A model generated the notes under the pieces. That model was not told the DNA's origin, did not search any database, and was given only the letters and a program-made list of their open reading frames with translations. Below, in pieces: positions 1-10,553 of a stretch of 64,000 nucleotides of DNA. Numbering within the stretch: position 1 is the stretch's first letter; each line of letters begins with the position of its first letter. Both the position numbers and the translations under genes were made by a program. The DNA comes from Adiantum capillus-veneris. Lineage: Eukaryota > Streptophyta > Polypodiopsida > Polypodiales > Pteridaceae. The stretch covers positions 18,894,446 through 18,958,445 of the forward strand of contig CM043969.1 in the NCBI GenBank assembly GCA_014529385.2, given 5' to 3'.

Positions 1-364
1 AGAAAATTGAGAAGCTTGTCCATGGTATTAATAGTCAATCTTTAGTGCCTTTCGACCGTTAAATTAGCGACTCTAGACTTGTTTAAGTTTTTACCTTTAC
101 AATTGTTTATGTATTTGATTAGATTGCAATTTAATGTTTATTGCTGACAAATGGTTTAGAATTATGCTACCAATCAATTTTTTTGCCTAAAACTGCATAT
201 GCTTTTTAATTGTATATAAGAATGCAATTACTTTGCCAATGTTGTTTGATTTTGCAGTGACTAAAGAAGGCTAAGGACATTCATCTCAAATGCTCTTCCA
301 CCTCAACGAACGAGCTTCAGCTCAATAGCTTTCAAGGACGGAATCTACATCAGGAAGGGGGGCA
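1..364 (+). mobile_element. 3' internal end of an upstream LTR element, with polypurine tract
   Basis: No coding frame is visible. The last bases (about 351-364) read GGAAGGGGGGCA and sit directly against the TG that opens the LTR at 365. A G-rich tract touching an LTR start is the usual plus-strand priming site of Ty3/Gypsy elements. This suggests that the stretch is the tail of another internal region lying to the left of the window, with the LTR at 365 serving as its 3' LTR. Confidence 0.5.
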
Positions 365-963
365 TGTTAACCCTCACGCACATTCCTATCACCTACGACG
401 GACGCTCTATTATTTATTGGGTAGAGTCAGGTACCGGGCTTGTCGGTCCAATAGGAAAACTGTAAGAGTGATCGTTGATGAGAGGCACACTCTAACTGGA
501 ACATTCAAGGGATTAGTTGGCTAAGCATGGGCGTCCAAGTGTGAATGGGGCATATAAAAGTCAACTAAACCTAAAATTCACTTATTCTCTCATTTGTGCA
601 ATTGAAGAGCTCTCTTGCTCCATCTCCATCTTCTTCTTCTTCTTCATCTACTTGTGTGTGTGTGTGTATGCGTGAGAGAGAGAGAGAGAAAGAGTGTGCG
701 ATCGAGCATGCGGCGGCACGACAACGGCGAGGTGGTTGAGCGTGGCGTAGCGGCATCTCTCTCTTCTTCACGACGAGGAATCCTCCATGACAGCAAGCGT
801 AGAGTAGTGAGTGACACACCATCGCCATCTGTGAGCTTACTAGTTTAGGCTTGTTGTGTGCTTGGAGCCATTTGTGGCTCGCACACGGTGTATCGGCAAG
901 TTTCTTGCATTGACACGTGCAACAGACGCACACAAGGAGTGAAAGTTAGACACCCGTCCAACA
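365..963 (+). repeat. Long terminal repeat of Gypsy-C
   Basis: The stretch begins TGTTAACCC and ends CCAACA, giving the TG..CA ends of an LTR. A TATAAAAG box lies at 553-560. A GT/GA microsatellite (about 653-690) follows it in the presumed R/U5 part. A tRNA-Asp-type primer site begins two bases after the LTR. A related sequence with the same order (TATA box, CT-rich stretch, GT/GA microsatellite, GCGAGGNGGTTGAG) occurs at about 54740-55205. No second copy of this LTR closes the element on the right. Confidence 0.7.
553..560 (+). promoter_or_regulatory. TATA box of the Gypsy-C LTR promoter
   Basis: TATAAAAG lies inside the LTR about 400 bases before the primer binding site. The same octamer stands in the same relative place in the related LTR remnant (54787-54794). 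Transcription would start about 25-30 bases downstream, near 585. Confidence 0.5.
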
Positions 964-965
964 TT

Positions 966-983
966 AGGCGCCATTGTCGGGGA
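966..983 (+). other. Primer binding site, tRNA-Asp type
   Basis: The bases AGGCGCCATTGTCGGGGA match the common plant Gypsy primer site for tRNA-Asp (TGGCGCCGTTGCCGGGGA) except at three places. Two of the three are transitions of the kind left by loss of methylated CpG. It lies two bases after the LTR end. Confidence 0.7.
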
Positions 984-2851
984 TGAAGAGACCTAAACTA
1001 GGGAAAAACACAAGCATCCTGTGAAGTTATCCTTTAACTTCCTTTAGGATTCCTAGAGTCAAAACTTTTTTTTTAAACCGCATAGCTTAAGATTGTCATC
1101 TTTTGCTGTGTAGAGATAGCTTGGAAGTAGGTTGTACTTTCTAAGTACCTTTTAGGATTGTTGGAGTGTAGAATTAGATTAGGATTTTGAGAATGATTGA
1201 TGGACGAGACAAGTTTTGAGATCAAGGCTCAGAAAATCATAAAAAACAAGAAAACAAGTGTTTGTGGACACTTTCCACAACCCTATTGCAGTAGAACCTA
1301 GGAGTAGGGTAAGTAGAATCTGAGTTGGATTTCAGAACATTGCTCTCTCCAAAAACATCAATTGTGAGTGTTTATGTGAAGTTGTAGAATTTCAGGTCTA
1401 CGGCTAGAAATAGCACCAGAAGACTGTCAACCACTCAATTCGACTGGGGAGTATGCCTTAAAAGTTGTATGAACCAGTGTGTAAGCTCGAGGACGCATTG
1501 AGGTAAAAATTTCAAGAGTTTGCAAAAACTCATATTATTTACTTTCTCTTGACATTTTAGGCCAAATTAAGTTTTGACTTGACTCAAAGGCTTAAAATAT
1601 GTCATGAAAAGATTGTCCAGTGAAAAAGTTCAAAAAAGTGTTCATTTTAGGCCTAAAGTAAATAATCACGATTATTTACTTTCAGCTTAAAACTGACCAA
1701 GGTTGATACCAAAGACTCTATGCATTTGTACAAACAACTTTTGTAAAGGCCCATAGAATTTGGATCACCAAACTAACCCCAGAAACTTGGTAAAATTTGA
1801 ATTCTGTATTGACTTTTGAGAACTTGAGTGTACATTGGGACAATTTTGTTCAAACTCAATGAAACTTGACTCATAAGCTTATATTGATGTGATAAACAAG
1901 TGTACATGCTCAGTTGACCAAAAAGATACAAAAATTTGAGAGTGGTAAATAATCGCAAGTATTTACTTTTGTCCCATTTTTCAACTTTTTTGGTCAAAAC
2001 AGCATACCATTAGTTTTAGCATGTTATATTAAGCCCACAAATCAAATTTGGTAAGATTTGGATCATTGGATTGAAAATTGTAGCCAAATTTGCAAAGTCA
2101 GTCTGTAGACACAAAACTGTTGACCATTTGAATAAAAATTATCCAAACTTGATGAAACTTGTCTAGGAAGCTTGAGTTAAGTTGCTTAATAGATCTGTGT
2201 CAAGATTGTGGCAAAATCAACTTAGATTTGGTCGTATACTAGAAAATCAAGGCATATTTGGAGAGATCGCTAGTAGAGTATCCACCAAAGAGAGTGTGAA
2301 TCAAGGAAATCACTTGCACGCTATCTTGGAAGAAGTCTCAAACACTTTTTTAGAATCAACATCTTAAATTTCTTCCTATTCAACTCATTCAAAAACTGGA
2401 ACGACAGTGCGATATAAGCACATACTCTCTTTTTATAAGACTAATCGCCATGGACCTCAGGTTTACCTGGATCCTAATGAAGAGTATGCTATTCGTATTA
2501 ATGACCATGGCATAGAGTTTGAAGAGGAAATCAGGGCAAACAAACAAGGAAAAATGTATATGGATAAAAACGGAAATCAATATTTACAAGGCAAAAACCC
2601 TGACACAAATGGGGGTTAGAAGTAAATACCATAATTCCACATATGGCAGCAAAAGAAGGACCACCAACTTTAGAATTTGAGGGACACGATCAAGTTGATT
2701 TGAAGCCTCTAAAATGGCTTAGCACTGACAATCCTAGGATCGGAGTCTATTGTTGGGAGGATATAAACGTCAAAGATCTTCTATGGACTTCTCATGCCAA
2801 ATCAGGATAGCTAACGCCCATGAAGATCATTTATATCTTCAAAATCAAAGA
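984..2851 (+). other. Leader and gag-proximal region of Gypsy-C, no clear gene
   Basis: This is AT-rich sequence between the primer site and the recognisable gag. Short open stretches (2182-2367, 2407-2619) encode no motif I recognise. The stretch around 2407-2619 looks somewhat protein-like (acidic and glycine-rich), but it ends in a stop and could be chance. Confidence 0.5.
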
Positions 2852-3190
2852 CAAGGAATCAAGAGATCTAGCAACCTACCTATTTAGGGATTGTTATAAC
2901 AATAACTTTGTTATGATGACTCCTAAACGAGGTGGAACAAACCAAATATCAAGGGTACTCCATAAGGGATTGGATATTGGCAAGGAATCAACAGATCTAG
3001 CAACCTATCTATTTAGGGATTGTTATAACAATAACTTTTTTATGATGACTCCTAAAGGAGGTGGAACAAACCAAATATCAAGGGTACTCCATAAGGGATT
3101 GGATATTGGGCCAAGGACCAAATATCAAGGGTACTCCATAAGGGACTAGATATTGGGCCAAGGGTACTCGATAAGGGATTGGATATTGGG
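2852..3190 (+). repeat. Tandem repeat within the Gypsy-C gag region
   Basis: A unit beginning CAAGGAATCA occurs at 2852 and again at 2981, a period of 129 bases (43 codons, so the frame is kept). It is followed by shorter partial repeats of the unit's end (AATATCAAGGGTACTCC and GGATATTGGGCCAAGG) at steps of about 48 and 33 bases. The repeat encodes CYNNNF-like segments. Confidence 0.85.
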
Positions 3191-3984
3191 CCAAGGACCA
3201 GAAACTATTCCAAAAGATGAACTCCGTGAGAAATCCTTTGAGAGCAATGTTAAGAAACCAAAAACTACCTCATCGCAAAGAAAATCGGGTGACACTAAAG
3301 CCAGTCCAGGGCTAGATGAGTTGCTATTTCTAACAAACTGGTTTGAAGGACTCGAAACAAGACCAACTGCCAGGAGACCGGGAGTTGAACCAAATAGACA
3401 TGTCAGACTAGCTGATTTTCAAAAATGGGTCAAAAAATGCAGTGGATCTGGGGATCCATATGACCACTTAGTGAGGGATTTGGAATGACATTAGAAGGAA
3501 AAGCACTAATATGGTTCTAAAACATTCCACCAAGGTCAATCATGGACTTAAATACATTAGCTCAAGGATTTGTAGTTGCATGTTCCAAAACGAGGATCAA
3601 ACATAATACGGTAGCTCAAATCTATAGCTTCAAACAAAAACAAGGTGAGTTTGTAGGGATTGTGCAACTAGAATGAAGCAATACATTGCAAGATGCCGAG
3701 ATCTAGAGATACCTGCAGAAGAAAGACTGGTATCATCGTTTCTACAGGGACTGCTAAACAAAGAAATTCATGTTGTACTATATAGCAAGCATCATATGAC
3801 CCTAGAAGAGTGTGTGTCATATGCTATTGACTTAAGAGACAATTGTGATATTTTCAATGAAGAAGATGTCCCTAAGGATAGCCAAAGCAAGAAAACAGCA
3901 TCCACCAAACCAGCCCAAGTGGGAATGGCTACTGCAATACCCCTTTTTTTCAGCCATAGAATACATGCTCAAAAGGATGAATGA
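3153..3984 (+). pseudogene. Gag (retrotransposon gag domain), Gypsy-C
   Basis: Gag is the nucleocapsid/capsid precursor that packages the element's RNA. Translation across two broken frames gives FQKWVKKCSGSGDPYDHL near 3418-3470, a WF..IPP segment near 3510-3530, and AEERLVSSFLQGLLNKE near 3715-3765. This is the layout of the plant retrotransposon gag family. An in-frame stop ends the first part at about 3488, and the frame changes before 3673. The frame after 3850 is poorly conserved. No intact product is possible. Confidence 0.75.
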
Positions 3985-4008
3985 CAGAATAACAGGCAAA
4001 AAGCACCT

Positions 4009-5057
4009 ATGAGGGTACCAGGGCAAGGGATACCTCAACAGGGACAACCAATTAGGCCTCAAAAATGGTGTGCAATCGAGGATAAATGGACCAACCATGA
4101 GACCAATGAGTGCTACCACCGATCGAAGCATGATGGGAATGTTCAATACGTGCCTATGAGGCCACAAGGACAACACATGTACAAATATGAGCCTAATATG
4201 GCCCCAGCTCAAAGACCACCAATGGGTATGGAAAGACCTCAATCCGTGTTGGGTCAACAACCTCCATATCCTAGACATAATGCAGTGGTTGTAAAGTATA
4301 TGCATTCAAACGGAGTCATAGATGAACAAGCACTAGTATCTGTCACACCCTATGCTGAGCCTAGTCCATCTACAGTAATGGAAGAAGGAGATTGGTATAA
4401 TTTACATCCACCATCAATGGAAGAACCTGTGACTTAAGAGCTTGTGGTAGGAACCTGTAAAGAGAAATCAAAAGTGGTGGTAGAATCCCACCTTGAACCC
4501 AAAGAACTAGAACTCATAGTGCCTGACAACGAAGATACCTTAGCGGAATTCCATTCGTAGAAGAAGAATAGCCAAGACACTTATGGGAAAAGTTTAGAGA
4601 GATTAATGATGGGAGCCTAACTCTGAAGTCATCTTCTATAGAGAAAGTTTGGTTAGACAATCTACCTCCTGATATGGACATGGATGTACGATCCTTGTAT
4701 GGGGATTACGGATTTGAAGCTTCACGAATGTCTAAACCATTGACTTTGAAATCACTACCCTCTTACTTAGGAGATAACGAAAATGAATCCATAGTGTGTA
4801 AAACCACTCAGATAAAGAGAGCGGTACACACCCTAGAAGTAGACAACATCCATTCAATCATGTCTACACCCATTCAATGTACTCTTAATTTAGGAGAACT
4901 ATTGAAAATCAGACCATATTTATGGAATGTTCTACAGAAAACTCTAGAGAAGGTGGTCATAACAGGGCTAATCACAAAAAAATTAGGAAAATTGAAACAC
5001 GGATTGGATAACAAAGAGATTAGGTCTATTCCAATGAACAAAGTTGGAGAATACTAG
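4009..5057 (+). pseudogene. Gag C-terminal region and linker, Gypsy-C
   Basis: The open stretch 4009-4437 encodes a proline-, glutamine- and methionine-rich region that starts with a cysteine/histidine cluster (WCAIEDKW..H.T..C). This could be a decayed zinc knuckle. A second open stretch, 4674-5057, precedes the protease. Stops near 4437 and 5057 and a frame change separate the pieces. It is placed by its position between gag and protease, not by a firm motif. Confidence 0.5.
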
Positions 5058-5087
5058 GAAGGGAAAGAAGGAAACACAACCCTTCCA

Positions 5088-5587
5088 GTGAGATATAATG
5101 ATATAGAAACCATGGCAATACTGGATAGTGGGGTAGGCATAACCATAGCCATGAAAGCAGTATGGGAATCATGGGGACAACCAGCCATTACACAAACTCA
5201 AATGAAATTGCAATTGGCTGATGGACACATCGAAAGATCCTTAATACTATTTGAAAAAGTGATAGGTAATTCCTGTAGATTGAATATCAACACACTTTTG
5301 CCATAGTGGACTTTAGAAAGAAACTCAATTATGAAATCATCTTGGGAAGACCTTTCATGCAACAAGTACAACTCATCCAGGATTGGGGAAACAATTATCT
5401 GTACTTGAAGCAAGTGGGATCAATAACAAGGGTTAGTCTAAAAGATCACACTTATAGAGATGTCATGAAAACGCCCATACAAGAATTTGACTCAGTCTCT
5501 TTGGCTGAAACGAAGCTTCCATCATGGTTGAACAAAGACACGTCTATTTGGATATGCGGAGCCTCAAAAAATGGGAGATTAAAATGA
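5088..5587 (+). pseudogene. Retroviral-type aspartic protease, Gypsy-C
   Basis: The protease would cut the Gag-Pol precursor. The active-site motif reads ILDSGVGITI near 5118-5150, with the catalytic Asp followed by Ser-Gly. A second part in another frame (5306-5587) contains the usual ILGRPFMQQ segment. The frame is broken by a stop at about 5306. The equivalent Gypsy-B motif, ILDGGIGVSI, has lost the Ser. Confidence 0.7.
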
Positions 5588-6539
5588 GAAGAATGTATCT
5601 TAGAAAGGGATTGCACAGACGAAGCCTATGTACCTGAACCGTTTCCAGAGCATTTGTTTGAGCCATTTAACTAGACTCAAATTTTAGCAACAGTGGATGT
5701 ATGTGTAAATACGTCTATGCCTACTCAATTTTTCAATGAGGACAGCTATGACATAATTCCCATCCAAATTATCTCAACCCTTCACATTGAAACAAAATCC
5801 AAGAATCCAAGGACTTGATGAAAGCTGAACAAGTCTTTTCAGACCTCTACTATGATGCAACAGATGAGTTAGAAGAACATTTAGCTACCTCAGATGATTC
5901 GGGGTTAGAAAAAGAACATGTGAGAGCTAAACTACTCATGAAAGGAGGGGAGAAAAAGTTTTTTGACTTTCCAAACCAAAAACCAAGAAGACAAAAATGG
6001 TATAGAAGAAAAAGAGACACGAGAAACTTGAAATTTAGACCTATACCATCAGTCTCCAGTAGAACACAGTTTTTGATGCAGATAGATGCAGATGATTGTG
6101 TCAAGGATAAAATCACTGGTAGATATCCTTTAAACAAAAAACAATTTTTTATTATCAAAAACATTGAGAAAAACAAGAAAGGAAACTCAAGAAAAACCTA
6201 AATAACATGGATAAGGATTCAACCATGACACGAGTTGAACAAAGAAAGAAATATCAAGAGCTGAAAAAAGCTCTAAAGGAGATATATACGACTGAAATGG
6301 AAACCATTGAGGAGGATGGTAAAGATGTAATGAGTGTTCCATCCCATTACAGAATGTACTCTCCAAGATCAAAAAATCATTGTTGAACAACTTGTCAGGG
6401 AACTACGAAAACAGGGTGAGTCCTACGAAGGACCTGAAAAAGCAAAAACGATAGATCTACCGGAACCAGGAGAAGACCCTAGACCTGCCTACATTGCAAA
6501 CGACCTGACGGAAGAAGAATAAGAGCTTTTGTTAATCTT
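5588..6539 (+). pseudogene. Protease-RT linker, Gypsy-C
   Basis: Two open stretches (5815-6201, 6334-6522) are separated by stops. The first is highly charged (KPRRQKWYRRKRD). The second ends in a segment (ARPAYIANDLTEEE-like) with a close parallel in Gypsy-B (PIFIAQDLTETEE), where it comes just before RT. It is therefore placed by homology to Gypsy-B. No catalytic motif is expected here. Confidence 0.55.
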
Positions 6540-7330
6540 ACTAAAAGAATACCTTTGTTTGGTCTTATAAGGATTCAAGGGTGTTGATCCACAAATCTCT
6601 CAACATACCATACCGATGAGAGATGATGTGAAACCAAGAAGACAAAGGCTATACTTATAATGAGACATTCGCCAGAAAGATCAAAGAAGAGATTGAAAAT
6701 CTAAAGGAAGCCAAATTTATTTATAAAATTGAACACACAGATTGGGTATCTCCAATTGTGGTAATACCCAAGAAAAATGGAAAATTACGAGTGTCTGTCA
6801 ATCTCAAGAAAGAGAATGCAGCTACCATTAGAAACAACTTTCCTCTTCCAATCACTGAGCATGTTTTAGAATGAGTTGCAAGAAAATAAGCTTATAGATT
6901 TTTAGATGGATTTTTGGGATACAATCAACTTTTGGTTGACCCCAAAGATCAACATAAAACTGCCTTTCCAACTGAATGGGGTATGTTTGCCTATCGGGTT
7001 ATGCCTTTTGGGTTAACTAATGCTCATGCCACCTTTCAAAGATTGATGAGCCATGCTTTTAAAGAATATGTGTGTATTTCTTGAAAGTATATATGGATGA
7101 TCTATGTGTACATTCATCAATCTAGGCTGATCATTTTGAACACCTCAAAAAGGTATTCAAAAAATGTAGACTTTATAGGATTTGTTTAAATCCTAAAAAG
7201 TGCACATTCATGGGCAAACAACTAAAAATTATTGGACATATAGTGTCTAATAATGGCATAGCTACTGGTATGGATAAAATTCATATTATTGCTGATTTGC
7301 CTAGACCGACAACGGTGAAAGGGGTTCAAG
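6540..7330 (+). pseudogene. Reverse transcriptase, Gypsy-C
   Basis: RT copies the element RNA into DNA. In three frames one can read HTIPMRDD (near 6602), VVIPKKNGKLRV (near 6760), a MPFGL-type stretch (near 7000), the catalytic core VYMDDLCVHS (about 7088-7118), and the thumb with KKVFKKCRLYRICLNPKKC followed by GHIVSNNGI. At least five stops or frameshifts interrupt it, including one just before the active-site strand (about 7083). The two catalytic Asp codons remain. Confidence 0.8.
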
Positions 7331-7429
7331 TCTTCTGAGGGACATTATGGATATTATAGATGGTTCATTTACATGTACACTATAATTGAAAAACCCATGT
7401 ACAGATTGATTAAACACTTTTAATGGACC

Positions 7430-7850
7430 GATGAGTGTGAAGAATCCTTCATGAAGCTTAAGCAAGCTCTCACTTCAGCTCCAATATTGAAAGCACCAGA
7501 TTGGCATAAGATATTCCACATACATGTAGATGCTTCCAATTTTTTCATCGAGTGTATACTAGTTCAACCAGGAGATGGGAAAATTGTTTTTCCTATTTCT
7601 TATGCTAGCCGATAGTTGAATATAGAAGAGAAAAACTACACCACCACCAAAAGGGAAGGACTAGGAATGATCTATGTCGTGATCTATGATCTATGTTCTT
7701 TGTGGATTCACTGTAGTTGTGAAAAAGGGCATTACTCATCAAAGAGCAAATCATTTGTCAAGGACTATTTTAGAAGAACCACCTAAGGGAGTAGACGATG
7801 ATCTGCCAGATACATATATGTTCTCCGTTGAAATGATACCTTGATGGTCG
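7430..7850 (+). pseudogene. RNase H, Gypsy-C
   Basis: RNase H removes the RNA strand from the RNA/DNA hybrid. The sequence reads, across broken frames, HVDASNFFIE near 7520, ISYASR near 7598, and EKNYTTTKREGLGMIY near 7628. This matches the Gypsy-B parallel (HIDATNFAIG ... NYTTTEREGLAMIY). Frameshifts occur near 7610 and 7690, with a short local duplication of GATCTATG.. at about 7669-7695. The product cannot be made. Confidence 0.7.
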
Positions 7851-7856
7851 AAAAAC

Positions 7857-8252
7857 ATGGTATCCTTGATGACCATAGCTCAAGTGGATTTGAAAATACC
7901 ACTCCCTATTACAAACGGATTAATTGAGCAATCGGCTATGTATCAATTACTAGTTGGAAGGTTGTACAAAAGAAATCAAGATGGATTATTGCTGCTGTGC
8001 AACATTAATCCTAAGGAGAAAATCCAATACCTACGTCAAGCACATATTACCATAGTAGGACTTCACTTTGCGGAAGACCAAACTATGCGACAGATCTTGA
8101 GACTTAGAGTATTTTGGCCGACTATGAGGACGGATGTTCATTATTTTGTGAAAATTTGTCCTCAATGTCAAAAACAAGCATCCATACCTCATGTGACATT
8201 GTTCCAAATATCACTTGTTCCTAAGTGGAATAACTATCTAGTTACTTACTAA
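7857..8252 (+). pseudogene. Integrase zinc-binding domain, Gypsy-C (truncated)
   Basis: The open stretch of 131 codons carries the HHCC-type region: H..... H of the HITIVGLHF segment, then FWPTMRTDVHYFVKICPQCQK. In Gypsy integrases the catalytic DDE core follows, but here it is missing. After about 8205 the sequence instead looks like the RNase H-integrase linker of another element (VPKWNNYLV..), so the 3' part of Gypsy-C has been lost or replaced. Confidence 0.7.
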
Positions 8253-8770
8253 TCAAGTCGAACATTCCCTGAGGATATGAGTAAACGCCGTCAAAGAGCA
8301 ATTGAAACAGACGCAAGAGACTGTGATTTATTGGAAACCACTTGTATCGGAGAGGTAAGGATCAACATTACAAGCCACAGGATGAGCAAACCAAGTTTGA
8401 TGAACATGGTGCAATTGACAAGGTGTTGCTAACTGCACCTGAGGCCATGGCAGGGCAGGGTGCTATTGAAGACAATGGTGAGGGAGCGACTAATGGTGTT
8501 AAGAAAGCGGACATTAGTGAGGATGGTGCTAAGGGTGGGACTACTCAGAAAGATGTAAACAAGGTAAAAGTTCAAGGTAAGGTGACTGATCCGATTGAAA
8601 AGGTCCCTGTTCACACTAATTTTGGAAAAAACTATTATTTTTAAATGAACATGTTGTTCAGAGTTAGACCCTGCGCTCACGTGTAGTGACTCGCGCAGAA
8701 TCCACTTTGACCCTTGTTGCACTCTGCATTGGGGCCATGCAGCATGCTTGGCAAGGCCTTGCAACATTTG
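8253..8770 (+). other. Spacer between Gypsy-C and TLP copy 1; one unidentified ORF
   Basis: A 100-codon open stretch (8342-8644) starts MYRRGKDQHYK, which resembles the LYRRGKDQ segment of Gypsy RNase H-integrase linkers. It then continues as an acidic, glycine- and lysine-rich sequence I do not recognise. The piece may be a fragment of a further Gypsy element or chance. No LTR or polypurine tract is evident here. Confidence 0.4.
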
Positions 8771-9038
8771 TCACTTGTTGCTATGCTCTTGACGACACCA
8801 TTTCCGCACTTCAATAGCAATCTTGGATTGGCGCGCACGCTCCATTGTGAGCTTATGAGCAAATGTACAAAAAAACCAGTTGAACATCTCCTCCAAATAA
8901 TTGGATTGCACCATTCCACCACCATGTCGAGTATTTTTGAAGTACACCCCCCTTGCTCGATAATGGGACTTCTCCATGCCTTGAGTGCTAAAAATTTCAA
9001 GCGATCCATATATGTGCACAAAAAATGCAACATGTGCA
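8771..9038 (-). pseudogene. TLP copy 1, C-terminal part (beyond the Copia-1 insertion)
   Basis: The minus-strand frame reads HIYGSLEIFSTQGMEKSHY, then ARGVYFKNTRHGGG, and ends after a basic tail (VRKWCRQEHSNK). In my memory of uncharacterised transposon proteins, a segment of the type GSL..FS.QG.EKSH..A follows a HY.H....H block, and the block is present on the other side of Copia-1 (14010-14060). I therefore read 8771-9038 as the end of the gene that begins at 16457, split by the retrotransposon. The family has no name I can give with confidence. Confidence 0.6.
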
Positions 9039-9265
9039 TGTTGGAATTAGGGTTGCAAAGAAACGCACACAGCTTGGAGAAGACAAAGGAAGCAAAAGGC
9101 ACACAATAGAGAGTGTGTTACTTAGTGTGAAATGGAAAGATAGATAGCCCTAGAGTGATGGGCATATATACAATGCTCGGGGGGGGAAACCTCCTAAAGA
9201 AGGAAAAAATGCCCCGACGGTCCTAGTGTGTTCACACACATCACTACCACATGTATATGGTAACA
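9039..9265 (-). repeat. 3' LTR of Copia-1
   Basis: On the plus strand it reads TGTTGGAATTAGGG ... GGTAACA. It matches the 5' LTR at 13698-13913, but is about 11 bases longer, mainly because it contains CTAGTGTGTTCACA-type sequence absent from the 5' copy near 13880. A third copy is at 62279-62504. Confidence 0.9.
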
Positions 9266-9276
9266 AATCCCCCCTA
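9266..9276 (-). other. Polypurine tract of Copia-1
   Basis: On the minus strand CTAGGGGGGATT ends against the 3' LTR start. The same tract stands next to the Copia-4 LTR (62505-62514). It primes plus-strand DNA synthesis in LTR elements. Confidence 0.8.
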
Positions 9277-9340
9277 GAGTGATGTGGTGAATGAGAGCTG
9301 GCACATGAGTAAAGGGAAGTGCCATGCCCTGAGGACATGA

Positions 9341-10550
9341 TCAATCCATAAAGGGGAGTAAGCCCAAATCAGCCATAAGGCGTCTAAGCCATACACACTC
9401 AATTGTAGCTATGAAGACTGCCCTGTACTCAGCCTCACAACTCGAAGTGGCTATAGTAGGTTGCTTCTTGCTCAACCATGATTTACATGAACTGCCAAGC
9501 ATGAAACAAAAGCCACTTGTGGATACTCGCGTGTCAAAACAACCAGCCCAATCTGAGTCAGAAAAAGCATGTAAGTCTGGCTGCAATGATCCCCTCTTGG
9601 GATAAAACAAGCCAAGATGTAAAGTGCCACTAAGGTAGTAGAAAATCCTCTTGACAGCCTACCAATGCTTAGACCTTGGGCTATGCATAAATCTTTTAAC
9701 CTGTGACACTGCAAGCTGAATATCTGGCCTCGTGTTGCATACATAAATGAGGTAGCCAGCAACAGTTTTGTAAAGAGTGACATCAACAGAATCTCCAGCA
9801 TCATCTAGACTCAACTTCAAACCCATTTCCATGGGAGTGGCAATAGGTTTGCAATTTTCAAGCCCAAATTTACATAACAATGTCTCTATGTAACTTTTCT
9901 GACACAAGGCAATACCACCATCACACTGCTTAAACTGTATACCCAACTAATGATGCAACACCCCCAAATCTTTCATCTTGAAAGTAGCATTCAAATCAGC
10001 CTTAAATTCAGCAATATGTCTCTCATTTGGTCGAGTGATCAGCAAATCATCTACATAAAGAACCATAATGAGAAGTACATCACCCTCACGCTTTACATAC
10101 AATGTGCTTTCTGTTGGACTGTTACAAAAGCCTTGTTTGACCAAATGAGTGTCGGCTTTTTCATACCAAGCACGAGGAGATTGCTTCAACCCATACAAAG
10201 CCTTGTTACATTTGCACACTTTGTCCTCTTGTCCTTTCTTGACAAAACCGCGAGGCTGTGTTACATAAACTTCCTCAAATATGTCACCTTTCAAGAAAGC
10301 AGTAACATTGTCTGATTGATGTACATCCCAACCAAAATGAGGTGCCAATGCAGATAGAAAATGCACAGTAGTCATACGACAAGTGGGAGCAAAAGCCTCT
10401 TCATAATCTATGCCATTTTGCTGTGCATAACTCTTTGCAACAAGTCAAACCTAATGGCAATCGATCTCACCATCCGGCTTGCGTTTCAACTTGTAAACCC
10501 ACTTCGTACCAATGGCCTTTTTGCCAGGAGGCAAATCACATAAAGTCCAT
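9341..10550 (-). pseudogene. RT and RNase H of Copia-1
   Basis: RT motifs read QSDNVTAFLKGD, EVYVTQPRGF, LKQSPRAWYEK and the catalytic VLYVDDLLI (about 10040-10066). RNase H reads FSDSDWAGCFDTR and SSCEAEYRA, followed by VWLRRLMADLG. A TAG interrupts HH*LGIQ at 9947 and another interrupts HW*AVKR at 9659. Copia-4 has Y and Q at those places. The last part of RNase H is missing: the frame jumps from RRLMADLG to LLPFMD, where Copia-4 keeps 153 more bases containing the DSQSA block. The 5' end of RT (10380-10550) is in a different frame. Confidence 0.85.
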
Positions 10551-10553
10551 GTG

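Larger units (their letters stand above)
365..8252 (+). mobile_element. Gypsy-C: decayed Ty3/Gypsy retrotransposon, 3' truncated
   Basis: Order on the plus strand is LTR, tRNA-Asp-type primer site, long leader, gag, protease, RT, RNase H and integrase zinc-binding domain, which is the Ty3/Gypsy order. The reading frame is broken many times by stops and frameshifts. The integrase core, polypurine tract and 3' LTR are missing. Domain sequences resemble those of Gypsy-B (43.8-51.7 kb), for example DDLCVHS against DDLCVYS at the RT active site. The relic cannot move by itself. Confidence 0.85.

Noticed and set aside
571-933. 120-codon frame on the minus strand inside the LTR
   Set aside because: It lies in an LTR with a TATA box and microsatellite and is not conserved in the related LTR remnant.
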